Source: Tannerella sp.
Lineage (GTDB): Bacteria; Bacteroidota; Bacteroidia; Bacteroidales; Tannerellaceae
DNA: 5,634 nt
Direction of reading: 5' to 3'
NCBI GenBank assembly: GCA_031288935.1
Contig: JAITQL010000216.1
Coordinates: forward strand, 1 to 5,634
Both the position numbers and the translations under genes were made by a program. The notes beneath the pieces are model-generated. The model made no database searches, was not told the DNA's origin, and worked only from the letters and a program-made list of their open reading frames with translations. This document shows positions 1 through 5,339 of this stretch, piece after piece; the stretch's first letter is position 1, and every line of letters starts with the position of its first letter.

Positions 1-799
1 CAATGGCCGCATTGCCTTTATCGGACGGATGCAGGCCGTCGTACGTCATGTCAATGGCCTCGACAGGATAGGGATATTCGTCATTTTCGGGATCAAAAGC
101 CTTGTCCACGTAGTCCGGATACGCATAGGCCTTATAGCTTCCGGTGGACGGGTCTTTAAGGCGTTTGAATTTCACCATGTTCTTTTGAGTAATCCCGCTT
201 TTGTTATACAAGTCGATCACCGTCAAATCTTCCAGCCGTGCGATATTCCGGATCGCGGCGGCAACGCCGGCAAGTTGCCGGCCGTTTTTGGCGCGGTACG
301 AGCCGTGCGCAAGATTCCCGTACTGGCCGATGTAGACAAAATCGCCGCGTTGCAAAGGGGTTAGCAGGATGATGCGAGCCTCGCTGTTCAGGCTCTTCAG
401 CTTGTCGATGATGATACGGAAAGCGCCGTGGACGGTTTTTGTCCCCGTGTTATCCGTATAGTCGGCGATTGTACCGACGGGATGTCCCGACCACCAGTCA
501 TTGGTTCCCAGGAAAACGGTATAGATATCCGCTTTTTCCAATCCCAGGTCATGAATCTTTTCGGCAATCCCGATGGATGTCCATCCATTATACCCTTTGT
601 TTACGTAACTGATATGCGGCAATTGCTCCACCACTCGCGTCATATACCCTTTCTCGACCCGGTTACCCGTTTCTGCGGGATGGTCGTTCAGATAGGTGAT
701 GGAATCGCCGATTGCCACCCATTTGACCGGTTGGGGCGCCCACGATAAATGCAGCCCTGCGGCGGCAATGATACTGAGAAAAAATAATCGCTTGTACAT
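1..799 (-). CDS. Secreted SGNH/GDSL-family hydrolase (3' end cut off by the window)
   Basis: Translating the minus strand from the ATG at 799 gives 266 open codons that reach the window edge without a stop. Residues 1-21 look like a signal peptide (MYKRLF, hydrophobic core, likely cleavage after LSWA), so the product is probably periplasmic or exported. The SGNH blocks appear in order: GDSIT at 31-35 with nucleophile Ser33, a block II-like GYNGWTS at 69-75, GTND at 98-101 with oxyanion Asn100, and DGLHPS at 254-259 with Asp254 and His257 of the catalytic triad. Since block V is present, only a short C-terminal tail should be missing. The family hydrolyses esters, often acyl groups on carbohydrates or lipids; the substrate cannot be read from sequence. 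It is transcribed divergently from pstS, so the two share a control region but not a transcript. The upstream leader has no Shine-Dalgarno sequence, which is normal for this phylum. The family call is firm; the physiological role is unknown. Confidence 0.93.
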   Translation of the reverse strand, partial: MYKRLFFLSIIAAAGLHLSWAPQPVKWVAIGDSITYLNDHPAETGNRVEKGYMTRVVEQLPHISYVNKGYNGWTSIGIAEKIHDLGLEKADIYTVFLGTNDWWSGHPVGTIADYTDNTGTKTVHGAFRIIIDKLKSLNSEARIILLTPLQRGDFVYIGQYGNLAHGSYRAKNGRQLAGVAAAIRNIARLEDLTVIDLYNKSGITQKNMVKFKRLKDPSTGSYKAYAYPDYVDKAFDPENDEYPYPVEAIDMTYDGLHPSDKGNAAI

Positions 800-821
800 A
801 CTGACTGAATAAAATGAGCCG

Positions 822-829
822 TAAAGATA
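822..829 (-). promoter_or_regulatory. Weak candidate -7 box for the SGNH hydrolase gene
   Basis: On the minus strand this reads TATCTTTA, one mismatch from the Bacteroidota -7 consensus TAnnTTTG, and lies about 23 bases before the ATG at 799. I found no TTTG at the expected -33 distance, so the call rests on the box and its position alone. Confidence 0.22.
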
Positions 830-881
830 ATATATTTCCTGAAAAATCCCTTCCACTCAGCAAACCGGGATGCAGACTGCC

Positions 882-914
882 GGCGAATCTTTGAATCCTT
901 GAATTTTTGAATCC
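882..914. repeat. Tandem 8-bp TTGAA-core repeats upstream of pstS
   Basis: Three adjacent 8-base units, TTTGAATC (890-897), CTTGAATT (898-905) and TTTGAATC (906-913), are preceded by a degenerate unit GGCGAATC (882-889). They lie in the divergent intergenic region about 45 bases upstream of the proposed pstS -7 box. They could be direct-repeat binding sites for an activator or a low-complexity intergenic repeat. They do not look like a classical Pho box, which has 11-base spaced CTGTCAT-like repeats. The 10-mer GAATCTTTGA (885-894) recurs inverted downstream of the maturase gene. Confidence 0.6.
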
Positions 915-933
915 ATATATACCCTGATCATGG

Positions 934-966
934 TATTGCCGTCACCTTTCCTCTTGGATAATTTTG
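934..966 (+). promoter_or_regulatory. Candidate Bacteroidota-type promoter for the pst operon
   Basis: TAATTTTG at 959-966 matches the -7 consensus TAnnTTTG exactly. ATTG at 934-937 is a three-of-four match to the -33 TTTG element, with 21 bases between the boxes, which is within the usual range. Transcription would start near 970, leaving a leader of about 20 bases rich in A and T before the pstS ATG at 993, with no Shine-Dalgarno sequence. The TTGAA repeats lie immediately upstream, where an activator could bind. Confidence 0.5.
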
Positions 967-992
967 CAGCGTCAAACAGATATTAAAAATTT

Positions 993-1946
993 ATGGGGAA
1001 AACAAGTGTGGTTGTATGGGTTGCGATATTGCTGTTGAGCGCGTGTTCAGGCAGTCGGAAACAGGAACTTCAGGCGGGCGGGCTGACGGGAGACATCCAG
1101 TTGTCCGGCGCCTTTGCGCTGTATCCGATGGCGGTGAAGTGGGCGGAGGAATTTAAGAAGATACATCCGAATGTGCGGTTCGATGTTTCGGGTGGCGGAG
1201 CGGGAAAGGGCATGACGGATGTGCTGGCCAGGGTGGTTGACATCGGCATGGTCTCGCGCGAAATTTACTCCGAAGAAACGGAAAAAGGCGCACTCGGTTT
1301 TGCCACCGTCAAGGATGCCGTCGTATTGACGATCAATGCCGGCCATCCGGATGTGGCGGCGCTCAAAAGAACGGGACTGACTAAAAACGTGGCCAAACGG
1401 TTGTGGAACGGCGAATTTAAAACCTGGGGGCAGGCCTTCGGCATAGACAGCAACGTGCCGGTACATGTGTTCACCCGTTCCGACGCTTGCGGCGCCGCTT
1501 CCACGTTTGCCGCGTGGTTCGACGCCCGACAGGAACAGCTGAAAGCAACGGCCGTCTTCGGCGATCCGGGCGTGGCGGACGCCGTGCGAAAGGACAAGGC
1601 CGGTATCGGATACAATAACATTGCGTATGCGTATGACCAGAAGACGAAAAAGACCTTTGCCGGATTGGACGTTCTCCCGATTGACGTCAACGAAAACGGC
1701 GTCGTCGACCCGGAAGAAGATTTCTACCAGTCCACCGGAAGCCTGGTGGACGCCATCCGCGACGGACGGTATCCTTCGCCTCCGGCGCGCGACCTGTACT
1801 TCGTGACTTGCGGCAAACCGGTCAAGCCCGCAGTCATTGCTTTCCTGGAATACGTGCTTACCGAGGGACAGCAATTCGTCGGAGAAACCGGATACATCGG
1901 TTTAAACGAGGAAAAGTTGACGGAAGAACTCCTGAAATTAAATTAG
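993..1946 (+). CDS. pstS: PstS-like phosphate-binding lipoprotein of an ABC importer
   Basis: This 317-residue protein is the substrate-binding component of a phosphate ABC importer. The N-terminus is a lipoprotein signal with lipobox LSAC and acylated Cys18. The following SGSRK lacks an acidic surface-export signal, so it probably faces the periplasm. Family motifs are SGAFALYP (38-45), an SGGG loop (66-69), VDIGMVSRE (82-90) and TRSDACGA (161-168). By alignment to E. coli PstS, Arg162 and Asp164 correspond to Arg135 and Asp137. Several other contacts differ: Leu43, Ser88, Cys166 and Ala168 replace Thr10, Asp56, Ser139 and Thr141. An EF-hand-like loop lies at 231-242. The gene is the first of a tight cluster, one base ahead of pstC. 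The ATG at 993 gives an ideal lipoprotein signal and follows a promoter-like box. The two permeases next to it support a phosphate role, but another oxyanion is not excluded. Confidence 0.92.
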   Translation: MGKTSVVVWVAILLLSACSGSRKQELQAGGLTGDIQLSGAFALYPMAVKWAEEFKKIHPNVRFDVSGGGAGKGMTDVLARVVDIGMVSREIYSEETEKGALGFATVKDAVVLTINAGHPDVAALKRTGLTKNVAKRLWNGEFKTWGQAFGIDSNVPVHVFTRSDACGAASTFAAWFDARQEQLKATAVFGDPGVADAVRKDKAGIGYNNIAYAYDQKTKKTFAGLDVLPIDVNENGVVDPEEDFYQSTGSLVDAIRDGRYPSPPARDLYFVTCGKPVKPAVIAFLEYVLTEGQQFVGETGYIGLNEEKLTEELLKLN

Positions 1947-1947
1947 C

Positions 1948-2871
1948 ATGGAGGTTTTCGACCGGCAACGCTCCCTGCTGAAGAGAAGAATCCTTCGGGA
2001 CCGGGCGGCGAAGACCGTCATGCAGACGCTGACGGGCGTTTCGCTGCTGATATTGTTCCTGATGGGCGCGGGACTGTACTTCAAGTCGGCGCCCATGATG
2101 GAAACTCATTCCGTGTGGAAGTTGCTCACCGATTCGGAATGGAGTCCCCTGTCCGGTCAATTCGGTTTTTTTTCCTTCATCCTCAGTTCCGTCTACGTGA
2201 CGCTGCTGGCCGTGTGCATCGCGTTGCCCGTATCGCTGCTGACGGCGCTTTTCCTGACCGAGAATGCGATGTCGTGGGTAAAGAAACTGGTCTTTCCCGT
2301 ACTCGACATTCTGGCGGGCATTCCGTCGGTGGTCTACGGCGTGTGGGGCACGCTGATCATCGTCCCCTTTATCGCCGATGTGCTGGGGCCGTATTTCACG
2401 GATTATACGAGCGGCTACACGGTGCTGGCCGGCGGGATTGTGCTGAGCGTAATGATTGTTCCCCTGCTGGTGAGTCTGTTTATCGAACTGTTTTCGACCG
2501 TGCCGAAAGATTTCAGGGAAGCGTCGGCTTCGCTGGGCGCTACGCGGTGGCAAACTTCCCGGCTGGTCGTTCTGCGCAAAGCCATGCCGGGCATCATCGC
2601 CGCCGTTGTCCTGTCCATCTCCAAAGCCTTCGGCGAGACGCTGGCGGTGCTGATGGTCTGCGGTAACATGGTGGAAACGCCGGCTTCGCTGTTCGACAGT
2701 TGCTATCCCCTGCCGGCGCTGATCGCCAACAACTACGGAGAGATGCTCTCCATGCCGATGTACGAATCCGCCCTGATGTTTGCCGCGCTGGTGATGTTCG
2801 TGATCATTTTTATCTTTAACGCCCTGTCCCGCGTGGTACTCCACCGGGTAGAAAAAAGTTTCAACGCATGA
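1948..2871 (+). CDS. pstC: Phosphate ABC transporter permease PstC
   Basis: This 307-residue inner-membrane permease would pair with PstA to form the phosphate translocation path. I see about six hydrophobic segments, near residues 25-47, 75-103, 115-143, 158-182, 213-240 and 274-297. The ABC permease EAA loop runs from Glu191 (EASASLGATR) to about Ile216, where it would dock onto the ATPase. The sequence GIPSVVYG (124-131) recurs almost unchanged in PstA, as expected for the related permease pair. The ATG lies one base after the pstS stop, with no Shine-Dalgarno sequence, suggesting translational coupling. Its stop overlaps the pstA start in ATGA. The length is normal and no key motif is missing. 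PstC rather than PstA is assigned from gene order and the longer first extracytoplasmic loop. Confidence 0.93.
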   Translation: MEVFDRQRSLLKRRILRDRAAKTVMQTLTGVSLLILFLMGAGLYFKSAPMMETHSVWKLLTDSEWSPLSGQFGFFSFILSSVYVTLLAVCIALPVSLLTALFLTENAMSWVKKLVFPVLDILAGIPSVVYGVWGTLIIVPFIADVLGPYFTDYTSGYTVLAGGIVLSVMIVPLLVSLFIELFSTVPKDFREASASLGATRWQTSRLVVLRKAMPGIIAAVVLSISKAFGETLAVLMVCGNMVETPASLFDSCYPLPALIANNYGEMLSMPMYESALMFAALVMFVIIFIFNALSRVVLHRVEKSFNA

Positions 2872-3716
2872 AATTCAAGTTTATCGAAGAAAAGATCGTC
2901 GGCGGACTGATGCTCCTGTCGACCTTTCTGGTGTTTGCCTTTTTCGGCAGCATCCTCTGGACGATCATCCGGCACGGTCTTCCCTCCCTGACGTGGGAAA
3001 TGGTCAGTCAATTGCCCGGCGGCGGGTTTTACCTCGGCAAGGAAGGCGGCATACTGAACGCCATTGCCGGCTCGCTGATGATTGTTTCCGGTTCCACCCT
3101 GCTGGGATTGCTCATCAGCATCCCGGTCGTGTTCTACATGAACGTCTATCTGCGAAAAGGTTCCAGACTGGCGTATGTTACGCGACTGACGTTCGATGTC
3201 CTGTTCGGTATTCCGTCCATCGTGTACGGCGCCTTTGCGTTCACCGTCATGATTTTCCTGGGACTGAAAACGTCGCTTTTGGGTGGCATCATTGTCGTTA
3301 CGCTACTTATTATCCCTATCTTTATCCGCTCAATGGATGAAGTCGCCAAATCGATATCGAAAGAATTGCTGGAAGCCGCCTATTCGCTGGGGGCGACGCG
3401 GCTGGAAACGGCCAAAGTCGTCTTGCGGCAGATTGCTCCGGGAATCGTCACGGCCACGCTGCTGTCCGTCGGACGGGCGATTGGCGACGCGGCCGGCGTG
3501 ATGTTTACGGCCGGCTTTACGGACAATATCCCCGTGTCGCTGGGGCAACCGGCGGCCACGCTTCCGCTGTCGGTCTTCTTCCAGCTGAGCAGCCCCATTC
3601 CCGAAGTGAGAGAACGGGCTTACGCCTCGGCGCTGCTGCTTACGCTCATTGTTTTGGCGTTAAGCCTTGCCGGGCGGTTCGTCATGAACCGGTTTTCGAA
3701 GAACAGAATCAAATAA
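2868..3716 (+). CDS. pstA: Phosphate ABC transporter permease PstA
   Basis: This 282-residue protein is the second inner-membrane permease. Hydrophobic segments lie near residues 11-34, 65-93, 106-131, 136-155, 190-215 and 251-273. The loop GGGFYLGKEGGI (51-62) and the following NAIAGS are typical of PstA. GIPSIVYG (114-121) mirrors PstC. The EAA loop starts at Glu169 (EAAYSLGATR) and ends near PGI (191-193). The start overlaps the pstC stop by four bases (ATGA), so the two are translationally coupled. In most pst operons pstB follows directly; here the next gene, 21 bases on, is a radical SAM sulfatase maturase. The product is intact but depends on an ATPase encoded outside this window. Confidence 0.93.
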   Translation: MKFKFIEEKIVGGLMLLSTFLVFAFFGSILWTIIRHGLPSLTWEMVSQLPGGGFYLGKEGGILNAIAGSLMIVSGSTLLGLLISIPVVFYMNVYLRKGSRLAYVTRLTFDVLFGIPSIVYGAFAFTVMIFLGLKTSLLGGIIVVTLLIIPIFIRSMDEVAKSISKELLEAAYSLGATRLETAKVVLRQIAPGIVTATLLSVGRAIGDAAGVMFTAGFTDNIPVSLGQPAATLPLSVFFQLSSPIPEVRERAYASALLLTLIVLALSLAGRFVMNRFSKNRIK

Positions 3717-3737
3717 CAGAACGATATAAATCAACTG

Positions 3738-4919
3738 ATGATGCCTACGCCTCAAACGTATATCAATCCCTTTGCGCGGCCGCTCTACGTGATGCTCAAG
3801 CCGGTCGGCGCCGTGTGCAACCTGAGATGCGAGTATTGCTATTACCTGGAGAAAAAGGAGCTGTATCCCTCCGTGAAGAATCACGTGATGAGCGACGCCC
3901 TGCTGGAAGAGTTTGTCCGGCAGTACATGGAAAGCCATACAACGCCGGAAGTGCTGTTCACGTGGCACGGCGGTGAAACCCTGATGCGCAACATGGACTT
4001 TTACCGCAAGGCGCTCGCATTGCAGCAGAAATACGCCGACGGACGCAGGGTCGACAACGTGTTGCAGACCAACGGCACGTTGCTGAACGATGCCTGGTGC
4101 AGCTTCTTCAAGGAGCACCGTTTCCTGATCGGGATTTCCATCGACGGGCCGCAGCATTGCCACGACGTCTACCGGAAAGACCGCGAAGGCCGCCCGTCGT
4201 TCCACCGGGTGATGAAAGGCATTGCACTGCTTGGGAAGCACGGCGTGGAATTTAACGTCATGGGCGTGGTGAACGACTACAATGTGGATTATCCCCTGGA
4301 GTTTTACCGGTTTTTCAAGAGCCTCGACTGTCATTACATCCAGTTCGCGCCCATAGTGGAGACCGTCGACGGCCGTCCGGCGCCGTGGAATGTCCCGTCC
4401 GAGAAATGGGGCGATTTCCTGATCGCCATCTTCGACGAATGGGTCAGGCAGGACGTCGGGACGTATTACATCCAGTATTTCGATTCCACGCTGGCCAACT
4501 GGGTCGGCGAACCGCCCGGCATCTGTACGCTCTCCCGGACGTGCGGCCATGCCGGCGTCATGGAGTTCAACGGCGACGTGTACAGTTGCGACCATTTCGT
4601 CTATCCGGAATACAAACTGGGAAACATCAACGAACGGACGTTGCTCGAAATGATGTATTCGGACAAACAGCGCCTCTTTGGAGCCAACAAGTACGACACG
4701 CTGCCGCAGCAATGCAAAGACTGCCGGTATCTGTTCGCCTGCCACGGCGAATGTCCGAAAAACAGGATTGCCAAAACGGCATCGGGCGAACCGGGACTGA
4801 ATTACCTCTGTGCCGGCTACGCCAAATTCTTCAACCATGTGGCGCCGTACATGGACTTCATGAAGCACGAACTGCTGAACCGGCGTCCGCCCGCCAACGT
4901 CATGTCTCAAAGATTCTAA
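3738..4919 (+). CDS. chuR: Anaerobic sulfatase-maturating enzyme (radical SAM, SPASM domain)
   Basis: This 393-residue enzyme would convert an active-site Cys or Ser of type I sulfatases into formylglycine, in the cytoplasm before export. The radical SAM motif CX3CX2C is at Cys27, Cys31 and Cys34 (CNLRCEYC). GGE (78-80) and QTNGT (110-114) are the usual SAM-contact regions. The SPASM domain carries all eight expected cysteines (263, 269, 284, 326, 329, 335, 339, 358) for two auxiliary 4Fe-4S clusters. Asp285, right after Cys284, matches the proposed catalytic base Asp277 of the Clostridium perfringens enzyme. The symbol follows the Bacteroides thetaiotaomicron homologue, where such activity supports growth on sulfated host glycans. 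ATG codons at 3738 and 3741 are both possible starts. The gene lies 21 bases after pstA with no visible terminator or promoter, so co-transcription is likely. No sulfatase is encoded in this window. Confidence 0.93.
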   Translation: MMPTPQTYINPFARPLYVMLKPVGAVCNLRCEYCYYLEKKELYPSVKNHVMSDALLEEFVRQYMESHTTPEVLFTWHGGETLMRNMDFYRKALALQQKYADGRRVDNVLQTNGTLLNDAWCSFFKEHRFLIGISIDGPQHCHDVYRKDREGRPSFHRVMKGIALLGKHGVEFNVMGVVNDYNVDYPLEFYRFFKSLDCHYIQFAPIVETVDGRPAPWNVPSEKWGDFLIAIFDEWVRQDVGTYYIQYFDSTLANWVGEPPGICTLSRTCGHAGVMEFNGDVYSCDHFVYPEYKLGNINERTLLEMMYSDKQRLFGANKYDTLPQQCKDCRYLFACHGECPKNRIAKTASGEPGLNYLCAGYAKFFNHVAPYMDFMKHELLNRRPPANVMSQRF

Positions 4920-4932
4920 AGTCAAAGATTCT
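4907..4932. repeat. 15-bp direct duplication across the maturase stop codon
   Basis: TCAAAGATTCT occurs at 4907-4917 and again at 4922-4932, a period of 15 bases. The first copy forms the last codons of the maturase, with the TAA stop at 4917-4919 overlapping its final base. The 10-mer TCAAAGATTC is the reverse complement of GAATCTTTGA at 885-894, upstream of pstS, so the copies are inverted relative to that one. Confidence 0.6.
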
Positions 4933-4937
4933 GTTTC

Positions 4938-4985
4938 CCGCCGATGCCCTTTGCCATTGCGGCGGTATCGACATGCGTTTTTCTT
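4938..4985 (+). terminator. GC-rich hairpin and T-run after the maturase gene, possible terminator
   Basis: CCGCCG (4938-4943) pairs with CGGCGG (4960-4965). Inside it ATG (4944-4946) pairs with CAT (4955-4957), leaving a two-base bulge and an eight-base loop. A T-rich run TTTTTCTT lies at 4978-4985, twelve bases beyond the stem rather than directly adjoining it. The position 19 bases after the maturase stop fits the end of the pst-maturase transcript, but the stem-to-T spacing is looser than in a textbook intrinsic terminator. Confidence 0.4.
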
Positions 4986-4997
4986 GCCGTATTCGAA

Positions 4998-5019
4998 GAG
5001 TACACATGTACTTGTTTTT
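4998..5019 (+). terminator. Short AGTACA/TGTACT inverted repeat followed by T-rich DNA
   Basis: AGTACA (4999-5004) and TGTACT (5007-5012) are perfect inverted arms separated by CA. As RNA this gives about five or six pairs with a small loop, followed by TTGTTTTT (5012-5019). It may be a weak second terminator for the upstream transcript, or a protein-binding palindrome. Confidence 0.25.
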
Positions 5020-5046
5020 GTGCAATGAAAAAGTTCCAAATGCCAT

Positions 5047-5084
5047 GTTCAAGCGTTCAAAAGGGGTTCAAGCCTTGAACCTCT
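5047..5084. repeat. GTTCAA repeat cluster ending in a near-perfect palindrome
   Basis: GTTCAA occurs at 5047-5052, 5055-5060 and 5066-5071, then inverted as TTGAAC at 5075-5080. The last two form GGTTCAAGCCTTGAACC (5065-5081), a palindrome with a single central base. As RNA this would make a stem of about ten pairs, extendable through a G-U pair, but no T-run follows. The TTGAA core and partial 8-base spacing match the repeats upstream of pstS. Confidence 0.6.
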
Positions 5085-5202
5085 CCATGTAACCGTCCCG
5101 CGCACGGTATATGTCAAGGCAACAACGGCCTTTCAGTTGATTTCGTTGAATGGATATTCCTCGTGTCCCTTTCTTTTGTCTGTGTTACGCTACATAAATG
5201 TG

Positions 5203-5216
5203 GTTTTACGTAAAAC
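5203..5216. promoter_or_regulatory. Perfect 14-bp palindrome GTTTTACGTAAAAC, candidate operator
   Basis: GTTTTACGTAAAAC is its own reverse complement across all 14 bases and does not extend further. It sits 124 bases before the earliest SusC-like start and just upstream of the weak -7-like box at 5224-5231. A perfect symmetric site in non-coding DNA suggests a dimeric regulator, but none is identifiable here. Confidence 0.4.
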
Positions 5217-5256
5217 TTCCCTGCATTTTTGTGGCTTATTGCCGCAACAACATTCC

Positions 5257-5290
5257 CGTATACGCTTGAAAATTAAACCGTATACGGTTT
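5257..5290. promoter_or_regulatory. Paired CGTATACG palindromes, candidate double operator
   Basis: CGTATACG occurs at 5257-5264 and again at 5279-5286. The second copy is the core of a perfect 16-base palindrome, AAACCGTATACGGTTT (5275-5290). The centres are 22 bases apart, about two helical turns, so bound dimers would lie on the same face of the DNA. The pair ends about 50 bases before the first possible start of the SusC-like gene, a sensible place for control of that gene. Confidence 0.45.
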
Positions 5291-5339
5291 GGTATGAATA
5301 TTGTATGGTAGCCCGACAGATTACTTAAAATGATGAAAT

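Larger units (their letters stand above)
4920..5339. other. Non-coding intergenic region between the maturase and the SusC-like gene
   Basis: I see no credible gene in these 420 bases. In order, the region holds part of the 15-base duplication, a GC-rich hairpin, a short inverted repeat with a T-run, the GTTCAA cluster, a small AAGGC/GCCTT hairpin (5116-5132), and the palindromes at 5203-5216 and 5257-5290. The 5' part probably ends the upstream transcript and the A/T-rich 3' part probably controls the receptor gene. I could not find a clean TTTG/TAnnTTTG promoter pair. CATTTTTG at 5224-5231 is a one-mismatch -7 box without a good -33 partner. Confidence 0.6.

Noticed and set aside
29..748. 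Plus-strand frames at 29-364 and 428-748
   Set aside because: They overlap the minus-strand SGNH hydrolase, whose signal peptide and all catalytic blocks are in order.
882..914. Classical Pho box upstream of pstS
   Set aside because: The repeats are TTGAAT-like with an 8-base period; no CTGTCAT-like units with 11-base spacing are visible.
1858..2844. A 328-codon minus-strand frame opposite pstC
   Set aside because: The translation is dominated by Gln, His and Arg, an antisense artefact of a membrane protein gene; pstC itself is unambiguous.
3717..3737. Separate promoter for the maturase gene
   Set aside because: The 21-base gap is too short and contains no TAnnTTTG box; I also saw no such box in the last bases of pstA.
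3660..5039. A 459-codon minus-strand frame opposite the maturase
   Set aside because: It lies antisense to a gene with complete radical SAM and SPASM motifs; its His/Val/Arg-rich translation is typical of a shadow of GC-rich coding DNA.
5047..5081. CRISPR array
   Set aside because: Units are only six to eight bases with almost no spacers; there are no long repeats and no cas genes.
4385..5092. A 235-codon plus-strand frame overlapping the maturase 3' half
   Set aside because: It is a +1-type shadow of the maturase, Arg- and Pro-rich, and would run through the terminator-like hairpin.
5137..5328. A 63-codon plus-strand frame in the intergenic region, starting with TTG
   Set aside because: It has no recognisable domain, no ribosome-binding context, and spans the palindromes at 5203-5290; its composition looks like chance reading of non-coding DNA.
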